Source: an uncultured Eubacterium sp. (GTDB taxonomy: Bacteria > Bacillota > Clostridia > Lachnospirales > Lachnospiraceae). From it: a stretch of DNA of 64,000 nucleotides. The translations under genes were made by a program, and so were the position numbers. The stretch is taken from contig CAKREC010000001.1 in assembly GCA_934316925.1 (NCBI GenBank), forward strand, positions 62,001 to 126,000, in the 5' to 3' direction. Shown here piece by piece: positions 52,868 through 61,476 of the stretch; the stretch's first letter is position 1; the number at the start of each line of letters is the position of its first letter. The notes under the pieces were generated by a model. It did no database searches and was not told the DNA's origin. It was given only the letters and a program-made list of their open reading frames with translations.

Positions 52868-53761
52868 ATGAAAGATAAAAAACGATGGGGAAAGTTAGTT
52901 GAGACGTTTATTAACTTTTTCAGCATTGTCGTAATGTTGTTTGCCTTTGCCTTTGCCGTAGCAAGGGAAGTGTCATGGCCGTTTATCATTATTGTTGCAT
53001 TGGAGTGTCCATTATGGGTGATCCTTGCGAAAAAGTTCTTTTGGGAAGATAAGCCGTGGGTTTCCTGGATCGTAAGAGGTGTAATATTGATCGGAGGCTA
53101 TCTGGCGCTGTCGATATGTGTTTCCAAGCTGCCATATAACCGATGCTATCATTCAGTAGCAAAACAGTATTTTCAAGAAAATTTTGAGTCGAACTTTAAA
53201 AAAGACGGGATGTCATATGTTGACACCGGGGATATTTCTACTCAGGTGATGGGAGATTATTCCAAGTTGACAGCTGTCGTATCCTACACAGAGGATGGAA
53301 CGCAAAAAGATCAAACAATGACGATCTATTTTGACCGTTTCGATGGCAAGTATTATAAAGATTTTGACGACTTAAAAACATATCGTGTGGGATATAGAAA
53401 GCAGTACAAGACATCGGATTTCCGCAATCGTTCATTTTTTGACACCGAGCAGGTGGAACAAAAAACTACAGCAATCGTGAACTGCCTTGCCACGGGAATG
53501 GAGGATGAATTTGTTCAATTCTTCTCGGAAGACGCTCAGGAGAATGCCAAAAAGATCTGGAGTGACTGGGAAAAAGCAAAGCAGGAGCAGGGTGTATATC
53601 AGGGAGAATCTGGACGGACAAAAGATTGGAAAGTAGCAAACGATGCGGACTTTACACAGACGATGGTGATCTCTACCAATTTAGCATTTGAAAAGAAAAC
53701 GATCGCTGTGAAAGTAGTATTAGATCAGGATCTGTGGATCGGATCCATGGAAATTTCTTAA
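52868..53761 (+). CDS. Membrane protein with DUF3887-like outer domain
   Basis: A 297-residue protein with three N-terminal membrane helices (about 13-34, 38-55 and 64-84) and an extracytoplasmic domain. Residues 195-297 (IVNCLATGMEDEFVQFFSEDAQENAKKIWSDW ... VISTNLAFEKKTIAVKVVLDQDLWIGSMEI) have the DUF3887/NTF2-like pattern seen in small secreted proteins. No catalytic residues are evident. AGGAGG precedes the ATG. Function unknown; precedes spmA by 69 bases. Confidence 0.65.
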   Translation: MKDKKRWGKLVETFINFFSIVVMLFAFAFAVAREVSWPFIIIVALECPLWVILAKKFFWEDKPWVSWIVRGVILIGGYLALSICVSKLPYNRCYHSVAKQYFQENFESNFKKDGMSYVDTGDISTQVMGDYSKLTAVVSYTEDGTQKDQTMTIYFDRFDGKYYKDFDDLKTYRVGYRKQYKTSDFRNRSFFDTEQVEQKTTAIVNCLATGMEDEFVQFFSEDAQENAKKIWSDWEKAKQEQGVYQGESGRTKDWKVANDADFTQTMVISTNLAFEKKTIAVKVVLDQDLWIGSMEIS

Positions 53762-53830
53762 AGGCGTGAGTCATAAATTTCAAGATAAAAACATAAAGTA
53801 AAGGCAAAGAGAAATGAGGAATTTGCCGAT

Positions 53831-54436
53831 ATGTTGAATCGATTGTGGGGATTTATGATTGTGCTTGGCATTGCCTATGCCGTTGGCACAGGGAGAATAC
53901 AACAGGTGGGAACCGCAGCATTGGATTCGTCCAAAGAAGCTGTAACATTGTGCATTACCATGCTGGGTGTTATGAGTTTGTGGACAGGACTTATGAATAT
54001 TGCAAAAAAAGCAGGAATCATTGACAGCCTGACAAAAGGGTTGTCACCGGTTCTTGCTTTTTTATTTCCCGGAGTGCCAAGAGATCATAAAGCCAATGAG
54101 TATATGGCGGCCAATATGATCAGCAACGTGCTGGGACTTGGCTGGGCAGCAACACCGGTGGGATTAAAGGCAATGGAAGAACTAAAACAGTTAAATCACA
54201 GCGGACACTGTGCCAGCGCAGATATGTGTACATTCCTGATCATCAACATATCGTCTTTACAATTGATCCCGGTTAATATTATTGCTTATCGCAGTCAGTA
54301 CGGGTCGGTATCACCGACTTCGATTATTGGAATGGCACTTGTGGCAACCGTTGCGTCTACGGCAGCAGGGGTGTTGTTTTCAGTTGTTGCAAGAAAAATA
54401 GCAGGGAGACGACAAAAAGGGGAAGGGAGAGTATAA
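53831..54436 (+). CDS. spmA: Spore maturation protein A
   Basis: A 201-residue membrane protein with nucleoside-recognition (Gate) domain features: VTLCITMLGVMSLWTGLMNIAKKAG, LFPGVPRDHKANEYMAANMISNVLGLGWAATPVGLKAMEELK, and CTFLIINISSLQLIPVNIIAYR. In Bacillus, SpmA and SpmB help dehydrate the spore core. ATG with GAGGAA upstream; spmB begins on the next base after its stop, so the two form a unit. Confidence 0.93.
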   Translation: MLNRLWGFMIVLGIAYAVGTGRIQQVGTAALDSSKEAVTLCITMLGVMSLWTGLMNIAKKAGIIDSLTKGLSPVLAFLFPGVPRDHKANEYMAANMISNVLGLGWAATPVGLKAMEELKQLNHSGHCASADMCTFLIINISSLQLIPVNIIAYRSQYGSVSPTSIIGMALVATVASTAAGVLFSVVARKIAGRRQKGEGRV

Positions 54437-54958
54437 ATGAATGTTCTTTATTGGATTTCTGACTGCATGATCCCGTTTGTCATTCTTTTTTTAGTGGGAT
54501 ATGGAATGGCAAAAAAGGTATCGATTTTTGACGAATTTATTGAAGGAGCAAAGGATGGATTTCTGACGGTGTATAAAATACTGCCAACGCTGATCGGGCT
54601 TATGGTCGGAGTGGGGATTCTGCGGGAGTCAGGAGCGATGGAGGCGATTGCCGGTCTGATCAAACCGGTTGTTACGATATTGCGTTTCCCTGGGGAATTA
54701 GTTCCGCTGTTTATTGTGAAAATGTTTTCCTCATCCGCGGCGACCGGGTTGTTGTTGGATGTTTACAAAACGTATGGAACCGATTCGTATCTGGGGACCC
54801 TTGCCTCTGTTTTGATGAGTTGTTCCGAGACCATATTTTACACAATGAGCGTATATTTTATGACAGCAAAAGTAACCAAAACAAGATATACGTTAGCAGG
54901 GGCGCTGTTTGCAACCTTTGTTGGGGCATGGATCAGCGTACTGCTTGTCAATCTATAG
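54437..54958 (+). CDS. spmB: Spore maturation protein B
   Basis: A 173-residue membrane protein paired with SpmA. Signature regions: FDEFIEGAKDGFLTVYKILPTLIGLMVGVGILRESGAMEAI, FPGELVPLFIVKMFSSSAATGLLLDVYKTYG, and SCSETIFYTMSVYF. Gate domain protein. Together with CotS and the YwmB-like gene it supports an endospore-forming host. Confidence 0.93.
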   Translation: MNVLYWISDCMIPFVILFLVGYGMAKKVSIFDEFIEGAKDGFLTVYKILPTLIGLMVGVGILRESGAMEAIAGLIKPVVTILRFPGELVPLFIVKMFSSSAATGLLLDVYKTYGTDSYLGTLASVLMSCSETIFYTMSVYFMTAKVTKTRYTLAGALFATFVGAWISVLLVNL

Positions 54959-54998
54959 AATAAATATAAAAAAAGAATAAATAAACTATAAGAAATAA

Positions 54999-55027
54999 TT
55001 GAATTGTAAATATTTCTATGATAGAAT
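54999..55027 (+). promoter_or_regulatory. Sigma-A promoter of the sensor kinase gene
   Basis: TTGAAT, 17-base spacer, TAGAAT, 52 bases before the ATG. Confidence 0.6.
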
Positions 55028-55078
55028 TTAATTTGTAGAAACTAGGGAAGTGTTTGGATTAAAGTACTTGGAGGATGT

Positions 55079-56725
55079 ATGATTAATTTTATTATTGGAA
55101 TTAGTATTTCTTTTTTCTTCTTCCTGATTGGAATTACGGCAGTCGTAAAAGTGCGCAGTGAAGAAAGTGTGATTGAACGCAACCGGCTTCTGGGGCTGAT
55201 CGAGGCAAGCAATGGATTGTATTTTGAGTATGACCAGCAATATGACAATATTATCTGGTATGGTGGCGCCAAAGATGTTTTTCCGGTAAGCAGTGGTGAT
55301 GTGACTCCGGTTCAGCTTGCACACCCGGATGATATTGAGAAGATGGAGGCGCAATACACCAATCTTCTGCGTGGCGGATGTCCTTATTATATTTACGTGA
55401 GATTGTTGGACAATCTGAATAAGTACCGATATTGCCGGTACCGGCTTCTTGCGATACGAAATGCGGCGGGAGTGATCGCGCGTACGATGGGGCTGATTTA
55501 TGACATGGATGAACAGATCCGGAAAGAGAAATCTATGACGGAGCATCGGCATATATATCAGGAGGCAACCGAACTGGCTGCCGGGAATTATTATAAGATT
55601 GGCCATGTGGATCTAAAGACCGGGATCAGCCGTTATGTAAAACTGGATGAGCGAGAATTGCTTGGTATGAAACAGTACACGGGAGAAGATTACCATATGG
55701 CAGAGATTACATATGATGATCTGCTGGATTATATTACGACGAATTATATACACCCGGACGATGCAAAGAAGTACCGTTACCTGTTTTCGCTGGAGAACAT
55801 GCGCTATCAGTTTCAACATGGACAGACCGAGCTCCGTATGATCTACCGCAGAAAAAAAGATGCCGATGCGGATTTGCCATACCGGCTGACACAGGCGAGG
55901 TATATTGCCTGTGGGGAAGAAGAGAAATGGGAATCGGTGATGCTTTATATTGAGGACATTCATGATCGTGAAGCGCAACAGGAAAAGTATCGAATACAGT
56001 TGGAACAGGCAATGGCAGTAAAAGATGAATGTCTGGAGTATCTCACGGATGATGTACCAACTTCATTGAACCAGATGACGGTGTTTCAGAAACTGGGACT
56101 GCAGGCAGTGGAAAAAGGTGACGAGAGTAAGAGCGCAGCATTTATTGCGAAGGCAAATGAGGCGGCTAAGGAACTTATGGTTATGTTGTCTGACATATCG
56201 GTGTATCATAAGATCCAGAGCGAAAGTATGCAGTTTCAAGAGCGGTCTTTCAGCATTAACCAGCTTTCGGATATGTGCTATGATTATGCGAATTATCTGA
56301 TTGCCGGTAAGATGATCTCGTATATGTGGGTTGGAGAACTCGACGGTGTATATAAGGGAGATCAGAAACGGTTGAGTCAGGTGGCATTCAACCTCATTGA
56401 AAATGCTGTCAAACACAACAGGATGGGTGGAAGCATACGGATCGAGGCAGAGCAGAAAGCGTTTGATGATAAAAACGATCAGTTTACGCTTGTCATTAAG
56501 GATACGGGGATTGGCATGACAAAAGAGGAACAAGAAAATCTGTTCCAGCCGTTTATCCGTAAAGAAAGTGGAAATCATCTCAAACGATTTTCGAACAGTC
56601 TGGGGCTGTTTGTTTCCAAACACGTCATTGATGAAATCGGTGGGAAGATTGATGTGGAGAGTGCCAGAAATCAGGGCACGAAAGTTACTGTACAGTTTTG
56701 TTTGCAGCGGGCGAATGCAAGCTGA
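55079..56725 (+). CDS. Sensor histidine kinase-like protein lacking the phospho-acceptor His
   Basis: A 548-residue protein: one N-terminal helix (2-22), two PAS-like regions (about 45-130 and 150-300), a dimerisation helix, and a HATPase_c domain with N box FNLIENAVKHNRMGG, G1 DTGIGMT, F box NLFQPFIR and G2 SNSLGLFVSKHVIDEIGGKI. In the DHp helix the usual SHExRTPL is replaced by TDDVPTSLNQM (about residue 322-332), with no histidine. So it probably binds ATP but cannot autophosphorylate in the standard way. GGAGG precedes the ATG. No response regulator gene is adjacent. Confidence 0.8.
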   Translation: MINFIIGISISFFFFLIGITAVVKVRSEESVIERNRLLGLIEASNGLYFEYDQQYDNIIWYGGAKDVFPVSSGDVTPVQLAHPDDIEKMEAQYTNLLRGGCPYYIYVRLLDNLNKYRYCRYRLLAIRNAAGVIARTMGLIYDMDEQIRKEKSMTEHRHIYQEATELAAGNYYKIGHVDLKTGISRYVKLDERELLGMKQYTGEDYHMAEITYDDLLDYITTNYIHPDDAKKYRYLFSLENMRYQFQHGQTELRMIYRRKKDADADLPYRLTQARYIACGEEEKWESVMLYIEDIHDREAQQEKYRIQLEQAMAVKDECLEYLTDDVPTSLNQMTVFQKLGLQAVEKGDESKSAAFIAKANEAAKELMVMLSDISVYHKIQSESMQFQERSFSINQLSDMCYDYANYLIAGKMISYMWVGELDGVYKGDQKRLSQVAFNLIENAVKHNRMGGSIRIEAEQKAFDDKNDQFTLVIKDTGIGMTKEEQENLFQPFIRKESGNHLKRFSNSLGLFVSKHVIDEIGGKIDVESARNQGTKVTVQFCLQRANAS

Positions 56726-56750
56726 TGTAAAATAAGAAAGTCGTTATAAA

Positions 56751-57206
56751 TCATATTATTGTACCGGAGTCAGCACCAAGAAGAGGCAGTCCATAACGGT
56801 GCAGCTCATCATTAATGTGGGAGATATCAAAATCTTCATGATTGATATAGGTTGCGATGATGATGTCACGGGTATCTTTTGCGTATAATTCACGATGGTG
56901 ATAATTTTCCAGGATCCGTCTTGTAGATTTCACGTTCATTTTCGATGCGAGGCATAAAATGAGCAGAATGTCACGGGACGGATTCTTTTTTGTGCCATTT
57001 AAAATATCATATACATAGGAGCGGGAAATCAGACCGTTGCAGTTTTTGACAATGGACGAAACGGGAATGTCATGAGCGGCAATATATTCTGAAAAAATCG
57101 AAAGGTTTTGCTCGGTGGATCCGAACTGCCGGATGTAATGATCCATGTCATGCTTATCCAGGTTTTCGAGAATGTTGAGTAATTCGGTTGTAGGCTTTTC
57201 TTTCAT
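56751..57206 (-). CDS. HTH (XRE-like) transcriptional regulator
   Basis: A 151-residue protein with a likely helix-turn-helix: VSSIVKNCNGLISRSYVYDILNGTKKNPSRDILLILCLASKM (residues about 50-90) follows the XRE pattern, including the G.[RK].NPSRD turn typical of a family found beside serine/threonine kinases in Lachnospiraceae. The C-terminal half (ILENYHHRELYAKDTRDIIIATYI) is helical. AAAGGACAG precedes the start. Divergent from the Ser/Thr kinase gene with 79 bases between; it probably regulates it. Confidence 0.75.
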   Translation of the reverse strand: MKEKPTTELLNILENLDKHDMDHYIRQFGSTEQNLSIFSEYIAAHDIPVSSIVKNCNGLISRSYVYDILNGTKKNPSRDILLILCLASKMNVKSTRRILENYHHRELYAKDTRDIIIATYINHEDFDISHINDELHRYGLPLLGADSGTII

Positions 57207-57285
57207 TGCGGTCTGTCCTTTCCAACTTTGTTAATCTGTTGTATGATAATATCACAGGAAATAAAAAAGGACAAGGTGGAAGTCT

Positions 57286-58377
57286 ATGACACTGGAAGAG
57301 AAATATGAGTTGTCAAAGTATCAGGATCTGATCCAAATTGACGACGAAAAAGAAGTGTGGCTGGTCTGGCATAAGGAGCAGGGTGGTCTGTATATCAAAA
57401 AGAAGCTGGCATGGTACAATCAGGGTGTGTATGAACGGCTTTGGCGGGGGAAGTGGAGAGACGTCCCTAAGATATACTTGTGCGTAAAAGAAGCGGGAGA
57501 GCTTATTGTCATCGAAGAATATATCCATGGAATCTCGCTGGAAAAAAGACTGGAGCAGCAGGGTTGCCTGTCAGAGGAAGAAGTAGCAGAGATCATGATC
57601 GAAGTCTGTCGTATTTTGCAACAGTTTCATGGGGCGGATCCGGCTATGATACATCGGGATATCAAACCATCGAATATTATGATTTCACAGGATGGCAAGG
57701 TAAAATTAATCGATTTCAATGCGGCAAGAGAAAATCTGGGGGAAAAAGAAGAAGATACCCGTCTGATGGGAACCCGCAAATTTGCAGCTCCGGAGCAGTA
57801 TGGCTTTGGGCAGTCCGATGCCAGAGCGGATATTTATGGAATGGGGATCACCATGAAATACCTGCTGACGGGAAATTTAGACAGCAAAGAAAAGTATTCC
57901 GGATGGCTGTCGCCGATCATGCAAAAATGTACGGCATTGGACAAGGAAAAGCGTTATCCGTCTGTTATGGAGCTGCAAAAAGATCTGAGAAAAGGGTGTG
58001 AAGAGAAAACGGATACGACACCGGAACCGTTGTATCCGCCAAATGAAAATCTTCCGGTTGGATTTCGGAGCGGAAGTCTGGGAAAGATGGCACTGGCAAC
58101 ATTTGGCTATGTGCTGGGTGGATGTGCCTGCTTATTTATGACTATTGATGATAAAACTCATGCCATTGTTGGCGTGGAGTTGTGGATGTACCGGATCGCA
58201 GCACTGATCTGTTTTCTGGGAGCCGTAATTTTTCTTGGCAACTACAAAAATGTTCGATATAAGCTCCCGTTTATGAAAGGGAAAAAATGGCTGCACGTAA
58301 TTCTCACACCGGTATATTTATTTTTGTATTTCTGTCTGATCGTTCTGCTGCTGGCGATTTTATTGACAATAGGATAA
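57286..58377 (+). CDS. Ser/Thr protein kinase with C-terminal membrane segments
   Basis: A 363-residue Hanks-type kinase. Catalytic loop IHRDIKPSNIM (122-132; HRDxKxxN), DFN (143-145) at the DFG position, activation segment GTRKFAAPEQYG (162-173; APE). The glycine-rich loop is not recognisable, and the VAIK lysine would be one of YIKKKL. Two or more membrane helices lie after residue 260 (MALATFGYVLGG..., IAALICFLGAVIFLG, LTPVYLFLYFCLIVLLL). The kinase domain is thus cytoplasmic with a C-terminal anchor and no PASTA domain, unlike PrkC. Paired divergently with the HTH gene. Confidence 0.85.
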   Translation: MTLEEKYELSKYQDLIQIDDEKEVWLVWHKEQGGLYIKKKLAWYNQGVYERLWRGKWRDVPKIYLCVKEAGELIVIEEYIHGISLEKRLEQQGCLSEEEVAEIMIEVCRILQQFHGADPAMIHRDIKPSNIMISQDGKVKLIDFNAARENLGEKEEDTRLMGTRKFAAPEQYGFGQSDARADIYGMGITMKYLLTGNLDSKEKYSGWLSPIMQKCTALDKEKRYPSVMELQKDLRKGCEEKTDTTPEPLYPPNENLPVGFRSGSLGKMALATFGYVLGGCACLFMTIDDKTHAIVGVELWMYRIAALICFLGAVIFLGNYKNVRYKLPFMKGKKWLHVILTPVYLFLYFCLIVLLLAILLTIG

Positions 58378-58381
58378 AAAT

Positions 58382-58397
58382 TCCGCTGCGCAGCGGA
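58382..58397. repeat. Perfect 16-bp palindrome after the kinase gene
   Basis: TCCGCTGC-GCAGCGGA. On the minus strand it is followed by TTTTT; on the plus strand there is no T tract. May be a weak terminator or a protein-binding site. Confidence 0.4.
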
Positions 58398-58469
58398 CGA
58401 AATGTACCTTCCAACACGGTAAAATAATGGAAACGAACCCAGTTAATACACGATGGAGGTACAGGGAAA

Positions 58470-59039
58470 ATGGAAAAGGAAAAGAAAAAAGGCAAATTAA
58501 AGTGGGTCATTATTGCGATTGTTGCGGTTGTCGTTGTTTTTGCAATTGCGAGTGGTGGTGATGACGACAGCGATGAGGTAGCAAAGAAAACCGGTCAGGT
58601 AAAGACCGAACAGACCTCATCCGATGCGAAAGAGGATAATAAATCGGAATCCGAAGAAAAATCAGAGTTTAAAGTGGGAGATGTTGTGGAAACTTCAGAT
58701 CTGAAGATCAGTTATCTTTCAGCGAAGAAATATAAAACGGATAATGAATTTATGCAGCCAAAGAAGGGGAATGTTTACTATCGAATGCAGTTTGAATTTG
58801 AAAACATTGGGGACTCGGATGAGAGCGTGACATCACTGGCAGACTGGGAGTGTTATGCAGACGGCTATTCGGTAGAACAGCAATATTTTGATGAAGATGA
58901 GTTGGATGGCAATCTGTCTCCCGGGAAAAAAGCCAAAGGCAGCGTGTACTTCGAAGTGCCAAAAGATGCAAAGGAAATTAAGCTGGAATATGAAACGGAG
59001 TTCTGGTCTAGCAAGAAAATTGTGTTCGTTGTAAAATAA
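58470..59039 (+). CDS. DUF4352 domain protein
   Basis: A 189-residue protein with a Lys-rich start, one membrane helix (about 12-30), an acidic Ser/Asp/Glu linker, and a DUF4352 beta domain: KVGDVVETSDLKISYLSA ... FMQPKKGNVYYRMQFEFENIGD ... SVYFEVPKDAKEIKLEYE. DUF4352 is an immunoglobulin-like surface domain of unknown function. GGAGG precedes the ATG. It may be co-regulated with the kinase upstream. Confidence 0.85.
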   Translation: MEKEKKKGKLKWVIIAIVAVVVVFAIASGGDDDSDEVAKKTGQVKTEQTSSDAKEDNKSESEEKSEFKVGDVVETSDLKISYLSAKKYKTDNEFMQPKKGNVYYRMQFEFENIGDSDESVTSLADWECYADGYSVEQQYFDEDELDGNLSPGKKAKGSVYFEVPKDAKEIKLEYETEFWSSKKIVFVVK

Positions 59040-59103
59040 CCCGGCGTGTTATGTTGACAGATGGTGGCATGGATCATACAATAATCACGAAAGAGAGGTT
59101 ATT

Positions 59104-59565
59104 ATGATTCATATCATTGTGGCAATGGCAAAAAATCGTGTGATCGGTCGGAATGGCAGGATCCCATGGGATATTCCGGAAGACCGGGAACACTTTAAAA
59201 CACTGACGATGGGGCATATCATGGTGATGGGACGAAGAACATTTGAAGAGATCGGCGTCGCACTGCCGGGACGGATCACATATGTAGTATCCGGGACGGC
59301 AGATTTTACAGGGGAAAATCTTTACACGGTTTCTTCGATAGAAGAAGTGCTTCAAAAGGAAAAGGGAAACGATATATTTATCTGTGGAGGCGCCCGGATG
59401 TATGAAGAAGCATTGGCGTATGCGGATCGGATGCACATTACACAGATTCATGAGGAATACGAGGGAGATACATATTTCCCAGACTATCCGGCAGAGCGTT
59501 GGATTGAATCCGGGCGGGAGGACAAAGAAAAATATTCATTTATAGAACTTGAGGTTCGTTCTTAA
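59104..59565 (+). CDS. folA: Dihydrofolate reductase
   Basis: A 153-residue NADPH-dependent DHFR. IIVAMAKNRVIGRNGRIPWDIPED is the N-terminal substrate/cofactor strand with the Trp-containing loop; VMGRRTFEEIG binds NADPH; FICGGARMYEEAL is the GG motif; THI and HEEYEGDTYFPDY close the fold. Asp/Glu 27 equivalent is Glu in PEDREHF. GAGAGG precedes the ATG. A terminator follows. Confidence 0.95.
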   Translation: MIHIIVAMAKNRVIGRNGRIPWDIPEDREHFKTLTMGHIMVMGRRTFEEIGVALPGRITYVVSGTADFTGENLYTVSSIEEVLQKEKGNDIFICGGARMYEEALAYADRMHITQIHEEYEGDTYFPDYPAERWIESGREDKEKYSFIELEVRS

Positions 59566-59585
59566 TTTCATAAGGGAAAGAAAAG

Positions 59586-59624
59586 AAAGTAATGTTTTTG
59601 CGTTTGTGAAAACATTACTTTTTT
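59586..59624 (+). terminator. Terminator after folA
   Basis: AGTAATGTTTT (59588-59598) pairs with AAAACATTACT (59609-59619) followed by TTTTT. Confidence 0.85.
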
Positions 59625-59735
59625 CATATTCTTTACAATTGCGCGGTTTTGCATTTTACATTTGATTTCTAAAATGAGCATTGTAATCAAGAAAAAAACA
59701 AAAAACGATGTTATCAGATTTAGGAGGAAAAGGAA

Positions 59736-60623
59736 ATGAAAAAGACAAAGAAAATGTTGGCCGTAATGGCAATTGGAGTGTTGACACTGGGAACGCTTAC
59801 CGGATGTGGAGCGAAAGACAGTGCAGATGGAAGTGGGAAAGCTTCGGCAGAGATTTCGGTAGTATCCCGTGAAGAGGGATCCGGAACAAGAGGAGCTTTC
59901 GTGGAATTGTTCGGCGTGGAAGACAAAGACAGTGATGGAAACAAAACCGATATGACAACCGTAGAGGCGAATATTTCCAACAGTACAGAGGTTGTTATGA
60001 CAACCGTAGCCGGCGATGCCAATGCAATCGGATATTGTTCATTGGGTTCCTTAAATAATTCGGTAAAAGCATTGAAGATTGATGGCGTAGAGCCGACGGT
60101 AGAAAACATCAACAATGGAAGCTACAAAATCTCCCGCCCATTTAACATTGCAACAAAGGGAATCGTAAGTGACATTGCACAGGACTTTATCAACTACATA
60201 CTTAGTGCAGAGGGACAGAAGATTGTAGAAGATAACGGCTATATCAAAGCTGCGGAAGCAGACGCATTCAAGAGCAATGGCGCGAAAGGCAAGATTGTAA
60301 TTGACGGTTCTTCTTCTGTATATCCGGTAATGGAAAAACTGGTAGAAGCTTACAAAGCAGTAAACGCAGATGCAGATATTGAATTGCAGGAAAGCGATTC
60401 CACATCAGGAATGACAGCGGCAATGGATGGAACCTGCGACATCGGAATGGCATCCCGTGAGCTGAAAGACAGCGAGACAGCAGGCGGATTGACCTCTACC
60501 GTGATCGCAAAAGACGGAATCGTAGTTATTGTAAATAAAGACAATACTGTATCAGATCTGACACCGGCACAGGTAAATGACATCTTCCGGGGAAATGTAA
60601 CAGACTGGAGCGAAGTTCAGTAA
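59736..60623 (+). CDS. pstS: Circularly permuted PstS-like phosphate-binding lipoprotein
   Basis: A 295-residue lipoprotein (LTGC at 21-24) that begins the pst operon. The mature protein starts with ISVVSREEGSGTRGAF (residues 40-55), AIGYCSLGSLNNSVKALKIDGVEPT (about 97-121) and ISRPFNIATKG to FINYILSAEGQKIVEDNGYI (about 132-170), which are the C-terminal half of a normal PstS; only then come GKIVIDGSSSVYPVMEKL (185-202), DIGMASRELKD (235-245), DGIVVIVNKDN (260-270) and the end WSEVQ, which is where the canonical protein would continue into the REEGSGTR segment. So the two halves are swapped. Both phosphate-binding loops (SSSVYP and SGTR) are present. AGGAGG precedes the ATG. Confidence 0.85.
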   Translation: MKKTKKMLAVMAIGVLTLGTLTGCGAKDSADGSGKASAEISVVSREEGSGTRGAFVELFGVEDKDSDGNKTDMTTVEANISNSTEVVMTTVAGDANAIGYCSLGSLNNSVKALKIDGVEPTVENINNGSYKISRPFNIATKGIVSDIAQDFINYILSAEGQKIVEDNGYIKAAEADAFKSNGAKGKIVIDGSSSVYPVMEKLVEAYKAVNADADIELQESDSTSGMTAAMDGTCDIGMASRELKDSETAGGLTSTVIAKDGIVVIVNKDNTVSDLTPAQVNDIFRGNVTDWSEVQ

Positions 60624-60633
60624 GGAGAACGAT

Positions 60634-61476
60634 ATGAAAGAAAAGGCAATGAAGTTTGTATTCTTAGCTGCCGCGTGCGTATCCATTCTGGCTGTTGCCT
60701 TAATCTGTATCTTTCTTTTTGCAAACGGAATACCCGCTATGAAGGAAATAGGGGTATTCCGTTTCTTGGGAGGCAGAAGCTGGAAACCGGGAAGCAATCA
60801 GTTCGGAATACTTCCGATGATCTTAGGAAGTATCTATGTGACAGCGGGAGCACTGGTTATCGGAGTGCCAATCGGCATTCTGACAGCTGTATTTATGGCA
60901 AGATTTTGCCCGAAAAAATTGTATAAGCCAATAAAAACAGGTGTCGATCTTCTGGCTGGTATTCCATCGGTCGTATATGGATTCTTTGGATTGTGCGTAT
61001 TGGTTCCCATGGTAAGAACCTGGTTTGGCGGAAATGGAAACAGTATTCTCACAGCATCAATCTTGCTGGGAATGATGATACTGCCAACGATCATTGAGAC
61101 ATCAGAGGCTTCCATCCGGGCAATCTCGGATAAATATTATCAGGGTTCACTGGCACTGGGAGCAACCCATGAGCGCAGCGTATACTGTGTTGTTGTGCCG
61201 GCAGCGAAATCCGGTATTATGGCGGGTGTGATCCTTGGTGTAGGCCGCGCGATCGGAGAAACGATGGCAGTTATCATGGTCGCAGGAAATCAGGCTCGGA
61301 TTCCAAGTGGAATTTTAAAAGGAGTTCGTACCCTCACCGCAAATATTGTTATGGAGATGGGATATGCACAGGATCTTCACAGAGAAGCATTGATCGCAAC
61401 AGGAGTTGTTTTGTTTGTATTTATTCTTATGATCAATCTGTTGTTTTCTATTTTGAGAAAAAGGACGGTGGAGTAA
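60634..61476 (+). CDS. pstC: Phosphate ABC transporter permease PstC
   Basis: A 280-residue permease with about six helices. Conserved parts: FGILPMILGSIYVTAGALVIGVPIGI, GIPSVVYGFFGL, the EAA loop ISDKYYQGSLALGATHERSVYCVVVPAAKSGIMAGVILG and GRAIGETMAV. AAGGAGAAC precedes the ATG, 10 bases after the binding-protein gene. It pairs with PstA and is driven by PstB. Confidence 0.95.
   Translation: MKEKAMKFVFLAAACVSILAVALICIFLFANGIPAMKEIGVFRFLGGRSWKPGSNQFGILPMILGSIYVTAGALVIGVPIGILTAVFMARFCPKKLYKPIKTGVDLLAGIPSVVYGFFGLCVLVPMVRTWFGGNGNSILTASILLGMMILPTIIETSEASIRAISDKYYQGSLALGATHERSVYCVVVPAAKSGIMAGVILGVGRAIGETMAVIMVAGNQARIPSGILKGVRTLTANIVMEMGYAQDLHREALIATGVVLFVFILMINLLFSILRKRTVE

Noticed and set aside
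59632..59660. Pho box upstream of pstS (TTTACA-like repeats)
   Set aside because: Repeats occur at 59632, 59648 and 59655, but spacing is not the 11-base period expected for PhoP sites.
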